A DNA stretch of 19,746 nt from Burkholderiales bacterium UBA954 (GTDB taxonomy: Bacteria; Pseudomonadota; Gammaproteobacteria; Burkholderiales; Burkholderiaceae_A). The stretch is taken from the NCBI GenBank assembly GCA_002293155.1, contig DBCQ01000001.1, forward strand, positions 1 through 19,746. Reading direction: 5' to 3'. Each line of letters opens with the position of its first letter. The stretch's first letter is position 1. Of the stretch, positions 1 to 8,549 are shown piece by piece. The notes beneath the pieces are model-generated. The model saw only the letters and a list, made by a program, of their open reading frames with translations, was not told where the DNA came from and did no database searches. A program made the position numbers and the translations under genes.

Positions 1-415
1 CGACAATCTCCTCGGTGAGCGGCCGTACGCTGGGCGACGTCTGTTCTGTTGCACGCCAACCAAAGGCCAAGGGCTTAGAGCCAACATGGCGCCAACCACG
101 CAGTAATTGCCTCACTCGGGCTGCAGCAATCGGAGACTGCCAACGCAATTCTGAAATCGCATCGCAATACTCGGTTGGCAGAACATTAGACTCGTCATCA
201 CTGCCCTCCAGGGCAGAACGAAACCCTAATCCGTCAAGACCAAAAGCATCTGAACCGGGGTCATCGTGGCTGAGACCCTCCGGGTCTATCCGGGGCGTCT
301 CTGACCGCTTGGGCATCAGGCCCTTTGTCCGCCGCCATTCACGGATATTGAAGACGACCACCCACAGCACCGCGATCGCGGCCAGTGCCGAGATCGCAAG
401 CTGTAAATCGGTCAT
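1..415 (-). CDS. zipA: Cell division protein ZipA, N-terminal part (cut by window edge)
   Basis: About 138 codons are visible; the C-terminus lies outside the window. The protein opens with MTDLQ and a single hydrophobic segment (about residues 5-22, ISALAAIAVLWVVVF) followed by a basic stretch (REWRRTKG). This is the N-out membrane anchor plus charged linker expected of ZipA, which tethers FtsZ to the inner membrane in the divisome. After an acidic linker comes the start of a globular part with ELRWQSP and a later RHVGSKPLAFG stretch, similar to the start of the FtsZ-binding domain of betaproteobacterial ZipA-like proteins. Its ATG overlaps the smc stop codon by 4 nt (ATGA), so the two are probably translationally coupled. 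The smc-zipA order, usually followed by ligA, supports the call. Assignment rests on topology, context and short motifs, because the diagnostic domain is incomplete. Confidence 0.8.
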   Translation of the reverse strand, partial: MTDLQLAISALAAIAVLWVVVFNIREWRRTKGLMPKRSETPRIDPEGLSHDDPGSDAFGLDGLGFRSALEGSDDESNVLPTEYCDAISELRWQSPIAAARVRQLLRGWRHVGSKPLAFGWRATEQTSPSVRPLTEEIV

Positions 416-3400
416 GCGGCCTCTTGGACAATCGCGTTCGCTGCGTCGAGATCGACAGCGACTATCCGCGATACCCCTTGCTCTTGCATCGTGACCCCCA
501 TCAAATGCTGGGCCATCTCCATTGCAATTTTGTTGTGCGTAATAAATACAAACTGGGTTGATTGCGCCATATGCCGAACCAGATTACAGAATCGCTCAGT
601 GTTCGGATCATCGAGCGGTGCATCCACCTCGTCGAGCAGACAAAATGGTGCGGGGTTAAGCTGAAACAAGGCAAAGACCAGCGCGGTCGCCGTCAACGCC
701 TTCTCGCCGCCAGAGAGCAGATGGATTGAGGTATTACGCTTTCCGGGCGGCTGGGCCATAACCTGAACGCCACAATCAAGAATCTCCTCTCCAGTCATCA
801 AGAGCTTGGCCTCACCACCGCCAAACAGCCGGGGAAAGAGCTGCCCAAAATTCTGGTTGACACTATCAAAGGTGTCCTGAAGTAAGGACCGAGTTTCACG
901 ATCAATCTTACGAATCGCATCCTCAAGAGTCTCCACCGCTGAGAGTAGATCGGCTGCCTGAGAGTCGAGGAATTGTTTGCGCTCACGAGATTGCTCAACC
1001 TCAGAGAGCGCTGCAAGATTAACCGGCCCCATCGCCTCAATCTCTTTGGATAATCGTTGCACCTCGCTGTGCAACCCGGAGGGCTTTGGCCACTTGGAAT
1101 CCGGAAATTGACCCGCAATTTCCTCGCCAATCGCTGCCCCGCTTAGCCCGCGATCAGCCATCTGCTCATCAATCTGCTCGATCCCCACCCGTGCACCCGA
1201 GGCATCCGCATCCAACTGGGCGATAACGGCCCGCAAGGGCTCTAAGGCGCGCTCTATGGTTATGCGATTCTCTTCAAGCTCTCGCACTTTTTGGCCAAGC
1301 TGATCAGCACGCTCACGAATCTCCGCAACCGACGCCTCACAGGCGACACGCTGCGCAAGCAACGGTTGTAAATCGCTCGAATCAAGCGCCTGTTGAACCT
1401 CGGTAAGTTCTTGCTCAGCTGCGGCAAGCCGTTGTTTTGCCTCATGAAGACGCTGCGCCGACTCTCGCATTCTTTCCTCAAAGACGCGAGCCTGCTCCTG
1501 GGCAAGACGCTGGGCCATCTGGGCTTCTTGGAGGCCGCGATCAGCCGTCTGAAACTCTTCTCGGGCCTGCTGAACTTCTCTGGCCTGACTCTCCTGCATC
1601 TCTTTTTGGCGCTCGGCCTCTTGGGTCTGACCCGAAAGCCGCTGGTCTGCGTCTTCTGTGGCACGCGCCACCTGCGCATTCTGTGTCTGCAGGTCAATCA
1701 ACTCATGGCGAAGACTTGCCAGTGACGTCTCTAAGGCCGTGTCCTGGGTGTTTAGCCGTTGAATCTTTTCATCGAGTCGGAGCTCGGCAAGCTCCAATTC
1801 ATGGGCCCTGGATTGAGAATTCTGTGCCCTCTCGCGCAGACTGCTCAGCGCCTGCCTGCGCTCTGCAAAAACGGCCTCAGCGCGCTGAAGCGATAGCGCG
1901 GTTTCATCAACCACGAGTTGCTGGGCTCGCAGACCAATCTCAAGCTGCTCAATTTTGTCGCGACGGGCCAGCATACCTGCCTGCTGATCCTCGGCGGCGT
2001 AGAAGCGAACCATACCTGGGCTCGCCATATGACCCTCTTTTGTAATCCAGCAATCGGTCGAACTAGTCGCTTTTCCAATTGCATCTTGCAGATGCTCCGC
2101 GCAACGATAGTCGGATAGCCACTCTTTCACCACCCGAGCGATTGGGCTGTCGCCCTGAATCTGCTGGGCAAGACTATCAGCGCCAATACGCTTACCGGTC
2201 GCCGCTTCTGCAGAAAACAAGGTGAGCCTTGCGGGAGGTGCATCGGCCGCAAAGCTTGCGGCCTGACCGAGAGAACCGATCTCGACCGCCCCAATCCGAT
2301 CAGCAAGCGCTGCCTCCACCGCTGTCTGCCAGCCCTCTTTAACTTTGACGCTCTCCCATAAACGCGGACGCGACTCCATTCCTTGGCGCGACAGCCATGG
2401 CCTGAGCTCGTCTTTTGAATCGATCTGAGCCTGAATCGTCTTCAACGCTTCAGCCAGCGCATTTAAGTGGGCAAGGGCCTCTCTTGCCTTTTGCAATTCG
2501 GCCGAAATCTCATCTCGCTCGCGACCAGCACTATCAATCGCAGACTCTGCACTCGTTAACTGCTCTCTGGCGGCATCCGCCGCACCCATCGCCTCTCTGC
2601 GTTGATTGGCAATCAGAGACTTTGCTGAAGGATCGACCTGCTCAATCGAGATTCGCTCACGATCCTGCTCAGCGATTTTTTCTTCGATTCGCTGAACTCG
2701 CAGAGATAGATCGGCCTGCCGCTCCGATAAGGCTCGCCGTTCAGAATGCGCGGCTGCAACGTCGGCCTGAGCGGACGCCAGAGATTCGTTACGCGAGATC
2801 AAGGTCTGCTCAAGCGGCGCAATCGCAGCCTTCAGACGCTCAAGCGTCTGACGCTTCTCAGCGAGTTCTAGTTCTGCAAGGGTTGCCGCTTCTTGATCAG
2901 AAATTCGGCGGGATTCGCCCTCAGTCTGAATCAGTGACTCTGACTCGATCACTGTCAATGACTGCTCTTTACTCATGACTGCACGATCACGGTTATCACG
3001 CAGCCTGCGCTGCTCACTCTCGATTCGTGCAATTTCTGTGTTGGTATCAAAGAGCGACTGTTGCGCGTCGTGGACCGCATCGGTTGCCTCGTGATAGGCA
3101 CCTCGGGTCTCTTCAATCAAACGTTCAACTCCACGCAGGCTGGCGTTTTGCGACTCAATCTGAAGCTCAGTCTCTTTTCGCTTAGCACTTAATTTCTCGA
3201 GATTCTGGACATACTCCTCACGGCGTGTCCACCAGAGCCAGCGCTGCTTTTCATCCCGGCGCGTTGTAAGCTCGCTGTAGCGCTGTGCGACTTCAGCCTG
3301 CTGCTCGAGTTTTGCAATCTGGCCCTCTAGCTCGAGACGAATGTCCTCGATCCGAGCGAGGTTCTCCCGGGTGTCCGATAGCCGCCCTTCAGTCTCGCGA

Positions 3401-3930
3401 CGGCGTTCGCGATACTTCGATACGCCTGCCGCCTCTTCGAGAAAAACCCGCAATTCTTCGGGACGCGATTCAATGACGCGCGAGATCATCCCCTGACCGA
3501 TGATGGCGTAGGCACGAGGCCCAAGTCCCGTCCCCATGAAGACGTCGTAGACATCTTTGCGGCGGACCGCCTGATTGTTGATCCAGTACGTCGACTGCCC
3601 ATCGCGGGACAGAATCCGTTTAACTGCAATTTCAGAGTACTGCCCCCAGGGGCCGGTTACCCGCCCATCTGCATTTTCAAAGACCAGCTCGACGCTTGCT
3701 CGGCCCGAGGGCTTTCGGGTTCCGGAGCCACTGAAGATGACATCTTGCATCGACTCCCCGCGCAGCTCAGAGGCTTTCGACTCCCCCAAGACCCAACGCA
3801 CCGCATCAATGACATTGGATTTTCCGCAACCATTTGGGCCGACGATCCCCACCAATTCGCCGGGAAAATGAAGGGTTGTCGGATCGACAAAGGACTTAAA
3901 GCCAGAGAGTTTTAAATAAGACAGTCGCAC
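412..3930 (-). CDS. smc: Chromosome segregation ATPase SMC
   Basis: This 1172-residue protein is full length for bacterial SMC, the core of the condensin complex with ScpA and ScpB that loops and compacts DNA for segregation. The N-terminal head carries Walker A GPNGCGKS at about residues 31-38. Two long Glu/Gln/Arg-rich coiled coils flank a hinge at roughly residues 510-650. The C-terminal head has the ABC signature LSGGEKA near 1072-1078 and Walker B FCLLDEVD near 1096-1103, where the Glu is catalytic. The start is GTG at 3930, giving MRLSYLKLSGFKSF, which matches the usual SMC N-terminus. No strong Shine-Dalgarno precedes it. The gene is divergent from queF, and its stop overlaps the zipA start. 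Long open frames antisense to it reflect codon bias in the coiled coil. Confidence 0.97.
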   Translation of the reverse strand: MRLSYLKLSGFKSFVDPTTLHFPGELVGIVGPNGCGKSNVIDAVRWVLGESKASELRGESMQDVIFSGSGTRKPSGRASVELVFENADGRVTGPWGQYSEIAVKRILSRDGQSTYWINNQAVRRKDVYDVFMGTGLGPRAYAIIGQGMISRVIESRPEELRVFLEEAAGVSKYRERRRETEGRLSDTRENLARIEDIRLELEGQIAKLEQQAEVAQRYSELTTRRDEKQRWLWWTRREEYVQNLEKLSAKRKETELQIESQNASLRGVERLIEETRGAYHEATDAVHDAQQSLFDTNTEIARIESEQRRLRDNRDRAVMSKEQSLTVIESESLIQTEGESRRISDQEAATLAELELAEKRQTLERLKAAIAPLEQTLISRNESLASAQADVAAAHSERRALSERQADLSLRVQRIEEKIAEQDRERISIEQVDPSAKSLIANQRREAMGAADAAREQLTSAESAIDSAGRERDEISAELQKAREALAHLNALAEALKTIQAQIDSKDELRPWLSRQGMESRPRLWESVKVKEGWQTAVEAALADRIGAVEIGSLGQAASFAADAPPARLTLFSAEAATGKRIGADSLAQQIQGDSPIARVVKEWLSDYRCAEHLQDAIGKATSSTDCWITKEGHMASPGMVRFYAAEDQQAGMLARRDKIEQLEIGLRAQQLVVDETALSLQRAEAVFAERRQALSSLRERAQNSQSRAHELELAELRLDEKIQRLNTQDTALETSLASLRHELIDLQTQNAQVARATEDADQRLSGQTQEAERQKEMQESQAREVQQAREEFQTADRGLQEAQMAQRLAQEQARVFEERMRESAQRLHEAKQRLAAAEQELTEVQQALDSSDLQPLLAQRVACEASVAEIRERADQLGQKVRELEENRITIERALEPLRAVIAQLDADASGARVGIEQIDEQMADRGLSGAAIGEEIAGQFPDSKWPKPSGLHSEVQRLSKEIEAMGPVNLAALSEVEQSRERKQFLDSQAADLLSAVETLEDAIRKIDRETRSLLQDTFDSVNQNFGQLFPRLFGGGEAKLLMTGEEILDCGVQVMAQPPGKRNTSIHLLSGGEKALTATALVFALFQLNPAPFCLLDEVDAPLDDPNTERFCNLVRHMAQSTQFVFITHNKIAMEMAQHLMGVTMQEQGVSRIVAVDLDAANAIVQEAA

Positions 3931-4021
3931 GGGAAAAGGCCTTGTTCAGGTCGTCGTTAGGTCAATAACAGGTGAATCACAGAAAAACTGAGGGCTCGAG
4001 AAGCTCGCTTAGGACACGGGC

Positions 4022-4027
4022 TATAAT
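4022..4027 (+). promoter_or_regulatory. Candidate -10 box for the queF operon
   Basis: A perfect TATAAT lies about 113 nt upstream of the queF ATG. The hexamers 16-18 bp upstream (such as AGAAGC) do not resemble TTGACA, so an activator or another promoter may be needed. The implied leader of about 105 nt is longer than usual for this compact region. It contains A-rich runs but no riboswitch that I can fold with confidence. Confidence 0.4.
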
Positions 4028-4031
4028 ATCA
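4023..4031 (-). promoter_or_regulatory. Candidate extended -10 promoter for smc-zipA
   Basis: Read on the minus strand, this is TGATATTAT: an extended -10 TGn followed by TATTAT (5 of 6 match to TATAAT). No good -35 is visible 16-18 bp upstream, but extended -10 promoters can work without one. Transcription would start near 4016, giving an 85-90 nt leader before the smc GTG. It overlaps the plus-strand TATAAT. This is inference from motif matching only. Confidence 0.4.
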
Positions 4032-4139
4032 CCCAGGAAAAGAGCGGATTTTCAGGCAAAAAACTAGCTAAAAACCTCGAACTTCGTTTAATTAACATCT
4101 ATCGTCCTTCTTTATCGTCGAGTCTGAGAACCCCCAAAA

Positions 4140-4562
4140 ATGACAACCAAGCCCAGAAAGACACTTGATACCTTCCCCAATCCTGAACCGTCCAGGGACT
4201 ATCTTGTGCACATCGAGATTCCAGAATTTACCTGCCTATGCCCCCTCACCGGCCAGCCCGACTTCGCCCACCTAAGCCTAGATTACATCCCAGAGAAGAA
4301 AAACCTCGAACTCAAGGCGCTGAAACTCTACATGTGGTCTTTTCGAAATGAAGGGGCTTTTCATGAGGCGGTCACCAATAAGATTTTGTCGGAACTGATC
4401 GCTGCTACAAAACCCCGCTTCATGCGGCTCACGGCCAAGTGGTATGTCCGTGGCGGAATCTACACTACCGTCGTGGCTGAGCACCGGGCGAAGACTTGGA
4501 AACCCCAACCAACTGTGGATCTGCCGGGCTTTACCGCCCAGTCACCGATGACCGCCGCCTAA
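4140..4562 (+). CDS. queF: NADPH-dependent 7-cyano-7-deazaguanine reductase QueF (short, unimodular type)
   Basis: This 140-residue protein matches the short QueF class, which reduces preQ0 to preQ1 with NADPH in the cytoplasm, the last free-nucleobase step of queuosine synthesis. The catalytic motif is [13 protein letters not shown]; Cys34 would form the thioimide and Asp41 act as proton donor. The QueF signature follows as [17 protein letters not shown], then FHE with His75 and Glu76. The Cys-Asp (7) and Cys-His (41) spacings equal those of Bacillus subtilis QueF. It is the first gene of the plus-strand operon, 23 nt before dapD. The position upstream of dapD is often taken by dapC in Burkholderiales, as far as I recall, so queF here may be a local arrangement. 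The Shine-Dalgarno is weak (GAGAA about 11 nt upstream). Confidence 0.95.
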   Translation: MTTKPRKTLDTFPNPEPSRDYLVHIEIPEFTCLCPLTGQPDFAHLSLDYIPEKKNLELKALKLYMWSFRNEGAFHEAVTNKILSELIAATKPRFMRLTAKWYVRGGIYTTVVAEHRAKTWKPQPTVDLPGFTAQSPMTAA

Positions 4563-4585
4563 GGTACTTTGAGAAAGATGACCTC

Positions 4586-5428
4586 ATGACAATTTCTGCC
4601 CAGACCAAGGATCAACTCAGCGCCGCAATCGAGGCCGCCTGGGAGAGCCGAGCAACACTTGCCCCCAATAATGCTCCGTCAGACATCCGCGATGCCGTTG
4701 CTGCCATTGTCCAAGCCCTCGACCAGGGTGAGCTGAGGGTGGCCGAGAAACAGGGGGCGGACTGGATTACCCATCAATGGATCAAGAAAGCGGTACTGCT
4801 GAGTTTTCGCCTGCGTGATAACGCCCCAATGGATTCAGGTAGCCTTCGCTTTTACGACAAAGTGGAATCAAAATTCTCAAAGTACTCGGATGCAGACTTT
4901 AAAGCGGCCGGGTTTCGTGTCGTTCCTCCCGCCAGTGCACGACATGGGGCATTCATCGGGAGAAATGTCGTGCTGATGCCCTCTTACGTCAACATCGGGG
5001 CCTATGTTGACGACGGTACGATGGTCGACACCTGGGCCACGGTTGGTTCATGTGCACAGATTGGTAAAAATGTCCATCTCTCGGGCGGTGTGGGTATTGG
5101 CGGTGTTCTGGAACCCCTTCAGGCCAATCCAACCATCATTGAGGACAACTGCTTCATCGGTGCCCGCAGTGAGGTTGTTGAAGGGGTGATCGTTGAAGAA
5201 AACGCTGTGCTCTCGATGGGCGTGTTTATTGGCCAATCCACCAAGATATTCGATCGCCAAACCGGCGAAATCACCTACGGCCGGGTTCCGGCCGGAGCGG
5301 TCGTAGTTCCGGGTAGTCTTCCCTCCGCTGATGGCCGCTACGCACTCGCATGCGCCATTATCGTCAAGCGTGTGGACGCACAGACCCGCGCCAAAACGGC
5401 GATTAACGATTTACTGCGAGGCGATTAG
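4586..5428 (+). CDS. dapD: 2,3,4,5-tetrahydropyridine-2,6-dicarboxylate N-succinyltransferase
   Basis: This 280-residue enzyme transfers succinyl from succinyl-CoA to tetrahydrodipicolinate in the succinylase branch of diaminopimelate/lysine synthesis. The N-terminal helical domain has the family stretch [14 protein letters not shown] at about residues 63-76. A left-handed beta-helix of hexapeptide repeats follows (about 120-245), including [20 protein letters not shown] and [15 protein letters not shown] start it at the ATG at 4586 ([10 protein letters not shown]) because this gives the usual N-terminus and length. The frame stays open upstream to an ATG at 4496, but that would add 30 residues overlapping the queF 3' end that look like out-of-frame queF translation. 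GAGAAAG lies 8-9 nt before 4586. The next gene follows after 3 nt. Confidence 0.97.
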   Translation: MTISAQTKDQLSAAIEAAWESRATLAPNNAPSDIRDAVAAIVQALDQGELRVAEKQGADWITHQWIKKAVLLSFRLRDNAPMDSGSLRFYDKVESKFSKYSDADFKAAGFRVVPPASARHGAFIGRNVVLMPSYVNIGAYVDDGTMVDTWATVGSCAQIGKNVHLSGGVGIGGVLEPLQANPTIIEDNCFIGARSEVVEGVIVEENAVLSMGVFIGQSTKIFDRQTGEITYGRVPAGAVVVPGSLPSADGRYALACAIIVKRVDAQTRAKTAINDLLRGD

Positions 5429-5431
5429 ATC

Positions 5432-5794
5432 GTGACCAAACAGCCCGATATCCGGCTCTATGGAATCCCGAACTGTGATCAGGTTCGGGCGGCCCGTACG
5501 TGGCTAAAATCAAACGGGCAGGATCTTGAATTCGTTGACTTCAAAAAGGTTGGGCTCGATGCGACAACCCTCGATCGCTGGTTGACCCATCTGCCTTGGG
5601 ATGCGCTGCTGAACCGTCGCGGCCTCACCTGGCGTCAACTCGATGCTACTGTACGCGCACAGATTGTCGATCAGCACACGGCTTCGGAAGTAATGTTGGC
5701 CCACCCCTTACTCGTCAAGCGACCTGTTCTAGAGTTTGGTGAGAAGATCTCTGTTGGATTTTCTGAGCCCTTGTATCGCAACCTGTTTGGCTAG
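5432..5794 (+). CDS. ArsC-fold Spx/MgsR/YffB family protein
   Basis: This 120-residue thioredoxin-fold protein starts at a GTG 3 nt after the dapD stop. It shows YGIPNCDQVRAAR (Cys15 in the CX5R-like site of arsenate-reductase relatives), FVDFKK, WDALLNRRGLTWR and LLVKRPVLEF, all typical of the YffB subgroup. Cys15 is the only cysteine, so the multi-cysteine relay of true arsenate reductase is absent and arsenate reduction is unlikely by itself; a glutathione-dependent thiol function has been suggested for YffB. Escherichia coli yffB also sits immediately upstream of dapE, so this adjacency is conserved across distant proteobacteria. The substrate is unknown. Annotations reading arsenate reductase should be treated with caution. 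Confidence 0.88.
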   Translation: MTKQPDIRLYGIPNCDQVRAARTWLKSNGQDLEFVDFKKVGLDATTLDRWLTHLPWDALLNRRGLTWRQLDATVRAQIVDQHTASEVMLAHPLLVKRPVLEFGEKISVGFSEPLYRNLFG

Positions 5795-5833
5795 ATTTTT
5801 TTTCTGTAATCCTCACCGAGACCCTGATCACCT

Positions 5834-6991
5834 ATGGCCCCAAACCAAACCCTTGATCTGGCACGTACTCTGATTCAAAAGGAATCGGTTACCCCAAATG
5901 ATGCAGGCTGTTGCGATCTGATCGCCCAACGCCTAATCCCCTTGGGCTTTAAGGTTGAGTTCCTTCGCTTTGGCGATGTCACCAATCTCTGGGCGATCCG
6001 TGAGGGAGGACAACCCGGCCCGACCCTCGTGTTGGCGGGCCACACCGATGTTGTACCCACAGGGCCGTTGACGAAATGGTCGCAGCCCCCTTTTGCCGCA
6101 AATGAATCTGCTGGAATGCTCTATGGCCGAGGTGCAGCAGACATGAAGTCGTCGATCGCGGCCTTCATTACTGCAACCGAACGCTTCATTACAACCACGC
6201 CCGTCTTTCCCGGACGTCTCGCCTACCTAATCACATCAGATGAGGAGGGCCCTGCCATTGATGGAACAGTCCAGGTTGTTCGGGAGTTAGCCCATCGCGG
6301 AGAGCTCTTAAATTACTGCATTATTGGTGAGCCAACCAGTGTTCACCATCTCGGCGACATGATAAAAAATGGACGCCGTGGCACCCTCTCAGGCAGCCTT
6401 GTCATTCAGGGCAAGCAAGGACATATCGCCTACCCGCATCAAGCGATTAACCCCATCCATCTCTTTGCGCCAGCGCTTGCAGAGCTCGCCGCCATCAAGT
6501 GGGATGACGGCAATACCTACTTTCCGCCCACGACATGGCAGGTCTCAAACCTGAATGCTGGCACGGGTGCCACCAATGTCATCCCCGGCGAGTTGCGTGC
6601 CCATTTCAACTTTCGTTTTGGCAGTGTCAGTTCCCCCGAGGATCTGAAGTCGCGTCTCGAAAAAGTTCTGAGTCGTCATGGCCTAACGTTCCATGTGGAA
6701 TGGACACTCGGTGGCGACCCCTACCTGACTGCACCAGGAAAACTCTGCAATGCAGTGTCTGCGGCCATTGCAGAGGTGACCGGGCAGACTGCAACGCTCT
6801 CGACAACCGGCGGCACATCGGATGGCCGCTTCATCGCAAAGCATTGCCGTGAAGTCATTGAATTCGGCCCACCAAACCAGACTATTCATCAGATTGATGA
6901 GCGGATTGCAGTCGCTGATCTAGAGCCTCTGAGCGCTATCTACGAGCGGTCGATTCGTACACTGCTGCTGGCTCATCAAGACCCGGCCTAG
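5834..6991 (+). CDS. dapE: Succinyl-diaminopimelate desuccinylase
   Basis: This 385-residue M20-family metallohydrolase removes succinate from N-succinyl-LL-diaminopimelate to give LL-diaminopimelate for lysine and peptidoglycan. All dinuclear zinc and catalytic positions are present: His70 and Asp72 (GHTDVVP), Asp103 (GRGAADMK), Glu137/Glu138 (TSDEEGP), Glu166 (IIGEPTS) and His352 (NQTIHQIDE). These match Haemophilus influenzae DapE with a constant +3 offset. The dimerisation (lid) domain occupies about residues 180-295, and GTSDGRF near 327-333 is the usual C-terminal motif. It lies 39 nt after the upstream gene, across a T8 run with no hairpin, and 9 nt before prmB. It complements dapD; the intervening transaminase (dapC/argD) is not in the window. 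Confidence 0.97.
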   Translation: MAPNQTLDLARTLIQKESVTPNDAGCCDLIAQRLIPLGFKVEFLRFGDVTNLWAIREGGQPGPTLVLAGHTDVVPTGPLTKWSQPPFAANESAGMLYGRGAADMKSSIAAFITATERFITTTPVFPGRLAYLITSDEEGPAIDGTVQVVRELAHRGELLNYCIIGEPTSVHHLGDMIKNGRRGTLSGSLVIQGKQGHIAYPHQAINPIHLFAPALAELAAIKWDDGNTYFPPTTWQVSNLNAGTGATNVIPGELRAHFNFRFGSVSSPEDLKSRLEKVLSRHGLTFHVEWTLGGDPYLTAPGKLCNAVSAAIAEVTGQTATLSTTGGTSDGRFIAKHCREVIEFGPPNQTIHQIDERIAVADLEPLSAIYERSIRTLLLAHQDPA

Positions 6992-7000
6992 AATCACACG

Positions 7001-7906
7001 ATGCGAATCGGTGACTTGATCGCTCAGGGCGAGACCCAGTTTATCGCCGCAGAACTCGCCTTTGGTCAGGGAACTACTACCGCGTGGGATGAAGCCCGCT
7101 GGCTAACACTGGCGGCACTCGATCTACCCGTTGATAGCCCCGTCGAGATCGAATCACACCCCTGTGACGCCCATCAGATTAAGAATGTTCAGAGTTTTTT
7201 TGCGCGACGAATTCAAGAGCGGCTTCCAGCTGCCTATCTGACGGGGCAGGCCTGGCTTAAGGGCTATGCATTTACGGTTGATCCCCGGGTCATCATTCCG
7301 CGATCGTTTATTGCAGAGCTCATCATGGATCATTTTCAGCCTTGGCGAGACCCCAATACGCCCGTTCGAGAGTGTCTTGATCTCTGTACCGGCTCGGGAT
7401 GCCTAGCGATTATCGCGGCTGATCAGTTTCCTCTCGCAACAATCACCGCAACAGACCTGAGCAAAGAGGCGCTCGAGGTCGCCAGGATTAATAGTGATGC
7501 CTACGGATTTGAGCAACGGATTCAATGGATTGAATCGGATGTGTTCGAGAGCCTCAGCCCCAGACATCAGTTCGATATCATTATGTCGAACCCGCCTTAT
7601 GTACCAGAGCGTAAAAACTCATCTCTCCCCCCAGAGTTCCGCCACGAACCCAGAATGGCATTAATCGCACAAGACCATGGGATGGCGATCGTTAGAAGAA
7701 TTTTAGCCAAGGCAGACGGTTTTCTCGCGCCGCAGGGGCTACTTGTCATAGAGGTTGGCCACGAGCGGCGGGCACTTGAACGATTGGTTGAAAAAGAATT
7801 TTCAAATTTACCCGTCACCTGGATTCAAACCAAAGAACAATCCGATAATGTTTTTGTTGTTCCAAAAGAAACCTTGAACCAACACCCATGGAGACCGCAC
7901 CAATGA
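7001..7906 (+). CDS. prmB: Ribosomal protein L3 N5-glutamine methyltransferase PrmB
   Basis: This 301-residue SAM-dependent methyltransferase belongs to the PrmB/PrmC (HemK) family. An N-terminal helical domain runs to about residue 90. The Rossmann fold follows, with SAM-binding loop DLCTGSGCLAI at 127-137, an acidic strand end TATDLS near 149-154, and catalytic SNPPYVP at 196-202, which binds the target glutamine. DLCTGSGC and the gene context favour PrmB (ribosomal protein L3) over PrmC (release factors), which usually sits beside prfA. It starts 9 nt after dapE, and its stop overlaps the next start as ATGA. dapE-prmB adjacency is common in betaproteobacteria. Confidence 0.93.
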   Translation: MRIGDLIAQGETQFIAAELAFGQGTTTAWDEARWLTLAALDLPVDSPVEIESHPCDAHQIKNVQSFFARRIQERLPAAYLTGQAWLKGYAFTVDPRVIIPRSFIAELIMDHFQPWRDPNTPVRECLDLCTGSGCLAIIAADQFPLATITATDLSKEALEVARINSDAYGFEQRIQWIESDVFESLSPRHQFDIIMSNPPYVPERKNSSLPPEFRHEPRMALIAQDHGMAIVRRILAKADGFLAPQGLLVIEVGHERRALERLVEKEFSNLPVTWIQTKEQSDNVFVVPKETLNQHPWRPHQ

Positions 7907-8529
7907 TTACGCTCTACACCTGGCCCACACCAAACGGACACAAAATCCAGATCATGCTCGAGGAGACCGGCCTTGCCTATAACGCCGTCTCGGTCAATAT
8001 CCAGACCAACGAGCAGTTTGCGCCTGATTTCCTAAAAATCAGCCCAAATAACAAGATCCCTGCAATTGTTGATTCCGATGGCCCAGATCAGAAGCCCTAT
8101 AGTGTCTTTGAGTCAGGTGCAATCCTCGTCTATCTCGCGAGCAAAACGGGGAAGTTCTTAGGCAAAACCGATCGCGAGCGATTTGATGTTCTGCAATGGG
8201 TCATGTTTCAGATGGGGGGGTTTGGTCCTATGCTTGGGCAGGCTCATCATTTCAGACTCTATGCTCCCGAGAAAGTTGCCTACGGCATTAACCGCTACAC
8301 CAACGAAGCCAAGAGACTCTATGGGGTCATTAATCAGCGTTTAAGTAAGTCAGAGTTTCTTGGTTCTTCTCATTATTCAATCGCCGACATTGCGACCTGG
8401 CCATGGGCCCGCTCCCATGAGAAACAGGGTGTTGATCTCGCCGACTATCCAAACGTTCTACGGTGGTATGAAGCAATTGAAAAGCGACCTGCCGTCAAGC
8501 GTGCACTCGCGCTATCGTCCGGCCACTAA
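7903..8529 (+). CDS. Nu-class glutathione S-transferase / disulfide-bond oxidoreductase (YfcG/YghU-like)
   Basis: This 208-residue cytosolic GST begins MITLYTWPTPNGHK. The TPNGHK motif puts Thr9 and Asn11 where YfcG uses them to bind glutathione instead of a catalytic Tyr, Ser or Cys. Further markers are SPNNKIPAIVD, FESGAILVYLA (glutathione-binding loop), QMGGFGPMLGQAHHF in the helical domain and YSIADIATWPW. These place it in the Nu class, whose members bind two glutathiones and reduce disulfides. I choose the ATG at 7903 because it overlaps the prmB stop (ATGA) and gives the YfcG numbering exactly. An in-frame ATG at 7888 would add five residues. The physiological substrate is unknown. Confidence 0.9.
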   Translation: MITLYTWPTPNGHKIQIMLEETGLAYNAVSVNIQTNEQFAPDFLKISPNNKIPAIVDSDGPDQKPYSVFESGAILVYLASKTGKFLGKTDRERFDVLQWVMFQMGGFGPMLGQAHHFRLYAPEKVAYGINRYTNEAKRLYGVINQRLSKSEFLGSSHYSIADIATWPWARSHEKQGVDLADYPNVLRWYEAIEKRPAVKRALALSSGH

Positions 8530-8549
8530 CCGAGGGGCCACTGTCTTTC

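Noticed and set aside
15..494. 159-codon plus-strand open frame across the zipA/smc junction
   Set aside because: It is antisense to two recognisable genes and has no domain-like features.
1437..2045. 202-codon plus-strand open frame inside smc, and similar antisense frames at 1393-1725 and 2415-2978
   Set aside because: They lie opposite the smc coiled coil, whose Gln/Glu/Arg-rich codon use leaves the complement open. Their translations are low-complexity and resemble no family I know.
4028..4139. preQ1 riboswitch in the queF leader (A-rich AAAAAACTAGCTAAAAACC stretch)
   Set aside because: PreQ1-I aptamers need a short C-rich-loop hairpin immediately before the A-rich tail so the pseudoknot can form. 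The only GGG/CCC hairpin here (4018-4034) is too far upstream and weak. A covariance search with the preQ1 families would settle it.
4496..4585. Upstream extension of dapD by 30 codons into queF
   Set aside because: The extra residues are out-of-frame queF translation, and the ATG at 4586 gives the family-typical DapD N-terminus.
5795..5804. T8 run after the yffB-like gene as an internal terminator
   Set aside because: No GC-rich inverted repeat precedes it, so it does not meet the rho-independent pattern.
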